NCBI GenBank assembly: GCA_038093975.1
Contig: JBBPTG010000037.1
Location: 1-64,000 of the forward strand
DNA length: 64,000 nt
Reading direction: 5' to 3'
Source of the DNA: Chalciporus piperatus
Taxonomy: Eukaryota > Basidiomycota > Agaricomycetes > Boletales > Boletaceae
Position numbers and translations under genes: made by a program. This document shows positions 62,546 to 64,000 of the stretch, in pieces; position 1 is the first letter of the stretch; each line of letters opens with the position of its first letter. The notes beneath the pieces are model-generated. The model did no database searches. It worked only from the letters and a program-made list of their open reading frames with translations, and had not been told where the DNA came from.

Positions 62546-63800
62546 TCAGATCTCCTGAGATCCTTCAAGGGTTTCTCCTGATAACGAAGCAGGGGCGTCT
62601 CTTTGATAAGGTGGCGGTGGAATGCTTCTTCTGATGGAATGAGGCGCGGGATAGTATAGTTGTACTCCTGGTGCGTTTGTCTCTCTGAGTCCTCCTTCGT
62701 CTTCACTATCAGACTCTACTAATCCTGGTAATTCTTCGTCTTCTTCTAACTCTGCTTGTGATACAACAGGGGAAGGGGGAGGAGTAGGTAGTGCTACTGG
62801 ACGATTCCTGTGAGATACGAGGATGTATGCGAAATCAAAGGTAACGCGAAGGTCGTCTGAGAGAAGTACGTGGCCGAAGGTAAGGTACGAAAGTAGGAGA
62901 AAGACCAGTAAGCTGCGCCGCACGAATTCTCCTAAGGGGAACGAGAGGCTTAGAGCTACGAGAGCGGCGAGTAGGACGCGGGGTTGATACTCTCTCCTTA
63001 ATACGAGTACCGGCGTTCTCAGGGATACCTCTAAGTAGCCTGTCGCTTCGTCGGCGTTGACGTACCCGATCGTCAATGTTCTCTCGAATCGATTTCTCAC
63101 CTGCCGGGGATATAAGCGTGTGATAGAGAGCGCGGCGGAAACTTTCCGTACGACCAGAGACTCCAATGGGGAATTGGTGTTGAAGAGCAAGAAGATCCTC
63201 GTCGATGGCTGTCCAATCAACGGGCTCCGCGAGCGGGGTTGGGGCTCTGGGGATGGAGGAGGCACGGTAATATAACTCTTCAACGCCGAAGGCGTCGGCT
63301 AGTATCTGCTGGGGGTTGGGCGGCAACGGTGCCCGAATAGCCTCGATGGGAGGGAGCGACGGAAGTCGACGAGTGCCGATCTGGAGATTGGCGGGATGAT
63401 GAGGTAACCGAAGGGTACCGAGAGGGTGAATGTAAACCTCTGAAGGTAAATGGTATGGGTAGGAGGGAATTACCGGAGGTTCCAACCAATCAACGTAGAG
63501 ATCCGAATAGTCTGGCTCTGGGACTATCGGCGCTGAGTATTTCTCAATAGTCTCCCTTTGTCTTTCAGCGTGTAACGCCTGAGTACGAGCGTAGTCTTCT
63601 TGGACACGAGCGTTCTCTCGCTCAAGGTCGTCGATGATGCTGGTGAAGCCGGGATAGACCTCTGCAGCTCTCTCGAGGTTTCTGATGACGCTGGTGAAGT
63701 TGAGGTTGTTCTCGACGGCGGGGAGATCAAGTATACCGTTCCACTGGATGGAAGGTACAGGGGACGCGGCGCGCTGAGATGCGGCGGGGTTGCTCGACAC
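62546..63800 (-). other. Two long overlapping frames before gag (Gypsy-2 leader region)
   Basis: Frame a (63800-62835, about 320 codons) has a helix-rich N-terminal part (SIIDDLERENARVQEDYART) and becomes Arg-rich. Frame b (63283-62546, about 245 codons) lies one base further (+1) and has a strong hydrophobic segment (VLLAALVALSLSFPLGE, then LLVFLLLSYLTFGHVLL) and an acidic, Pro-rich tail (EEDEELPGLVESDSEDEGG). Neither has an ATG; both begin at non-ATG codons. They might be joined by a shift or splice into one protein. No family was recognised. Confidence 0.55.
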
Positions 63801-63931
63801 TTATTCAAAAATAAAGTCAGCGATGACGAGGCGCGTACAAGCAGCGCGGTACCCACTAGTGATCAACGGTTGAAGTGGCGTACAAGGACACGTGTGGTAG
63901 CGACGAGACGCTAAGACAAAAAGAAAATATT

Positions 63932-63942
63932 AGTCTTGTTCT
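63932..63942 (-). promoter_or_regulatory. Gypsy-2 primer-binding site, candidate self-priming
   Basis: Two bases inside the 5' LTR edge, the minus strand reads AGAACAAGACT. This is complementary over all 11 bases to AGTCTTGTTCT in the LTR (55916-55906), which sits where the transcript should start. No TGG that would pair with a tRNA 3' end is seen at the LTR edge. Confidence 0.75.
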
Positions 63943-63944
63943 AA

Positions 63945-64000
63945 TGAAACGACTCAACTCAACTAAGAGCTAAGACTCACAGTAGACAATAGCGAGCCGA
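63945..64000 (-). repeat. Gypsy-2 5' LTR, inner edge
   Basis: 56 bases identical to 55815-55870; the rest lies beyond the window. Confidence 0.9.

Larger units (their letters stand above)
55815..64000 (-). mobile_element. Gypsy-2: chromovirus with extra reading frames, minus strand
   Basis: Both LTR edges show the same 56 bases (55815-55870 and 63945-64000, identical). The 5' LTR continues past the window. In minus-strand order: 5' LTR, primer site, two ATG-less frames, gag, pol with chromodomain, a small membrane-protein frame, a polypurine tract next to 56292 and the 3' LTR. The internal domain is about 7.65 kb including a 640-bp nested insertion. Open gag and pol and identical LTR edges suggest recent activity. 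The left flank predicts a CTCTC target duplication (55810-55814). Confidence 0.93.

Overview
The window is nuclear DNA of a filamentous basidiomycete, most likely a mushroom-forming agaricomycete. Genes carry many 50-60 nt introns. ATP-citrate lyase is one fused gene, as in basidiomycetes and animals. There are three fungal fruit-body lectin genes and two chromodomain Ty3/gypsy retrotransposons. The genus cannot be resolved from sequence alone.

Layout. 1-3962: 3' part of a chromovirus (Gypsy-1) with its 3' LTR; its pol has two frameshifts. 4145-10000: a degenerate copy of a disordered-protein gene, lectin 1, a dispersed repeat (R1), a truncated CSN5 relic, an intact 9-exon gene of an unrecognised family (called FamX here) and a Baeyer-Villiger monooxygenase relic. 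11.1-24.3 kb is a housekeeping block: glucose-6-phosphate isomerase, COP9 signalosome subunit 3, three flavodoxin-type quinone reductases, and peroxisomal 3-ketoacyl-CoA thiolase. 24.8-31.3 kb: a decayed NCS1 permease, a kinase scrap, two FamX pseudogenes (one with an internal micro-inversion) and a second intact FamX gene. 32.3-36.5 kb: ATP-citrate lyase. 37.1-38.4 kb: a DNA transposon-like element with inverted ends and an 8-bp target duplication. 38.5-45 kb: a CorA-like membrane protein, a second R1 copy, an apparently complete Baeyer-Villiger monooxygenase and a partial copy of the CorA-like gene. 45.2-46.0 kb: a TA-flanked MITE. 46.2-49.3 kb: an inverted copy of the 4.1-6.6 kb block, with lectin 2 and the intact disordered-protein gene. 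49.7-53.8 kb: a DUF1275 membrane protein, a divergent FamX gene and lectin 3. 54.2-54.6 kb: tandem repeats with palindromes. 55.0-55.8 kb: a Myb/SANT-like gene cut off by an LTR. 55815 to the window end: a second chromovirus (Gypsy-2, minus strand) with extra reading frames, itself interrupted by a solo LTR.

The most unusual material is Gypsy-2. It has an 11-nt primer site complementary to the predicted 5' end of its own transcript, which suggests Tf1-type self-priming. A GGGAAAA slippery site sits in phase at the end of gag. It has a membrane-protein frame where env would lie, plus long ATG-less frames before gag. Its LTR family carries TGAGTCA (AP-1/Gcn4-type) heptamers, five of them at exact 10-bp spacing in the solo LTR. 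Other notable items are a probable AT-AC intron in the thiolase gene, the FamX family, whose members twice follow a lectin gene in the same order and orientation, and the FamX micro-inversion.

Limits: all exon boundaries were read by eye from splice consensus and protein continuity. Family names rest on recognised motifs, not on searches.
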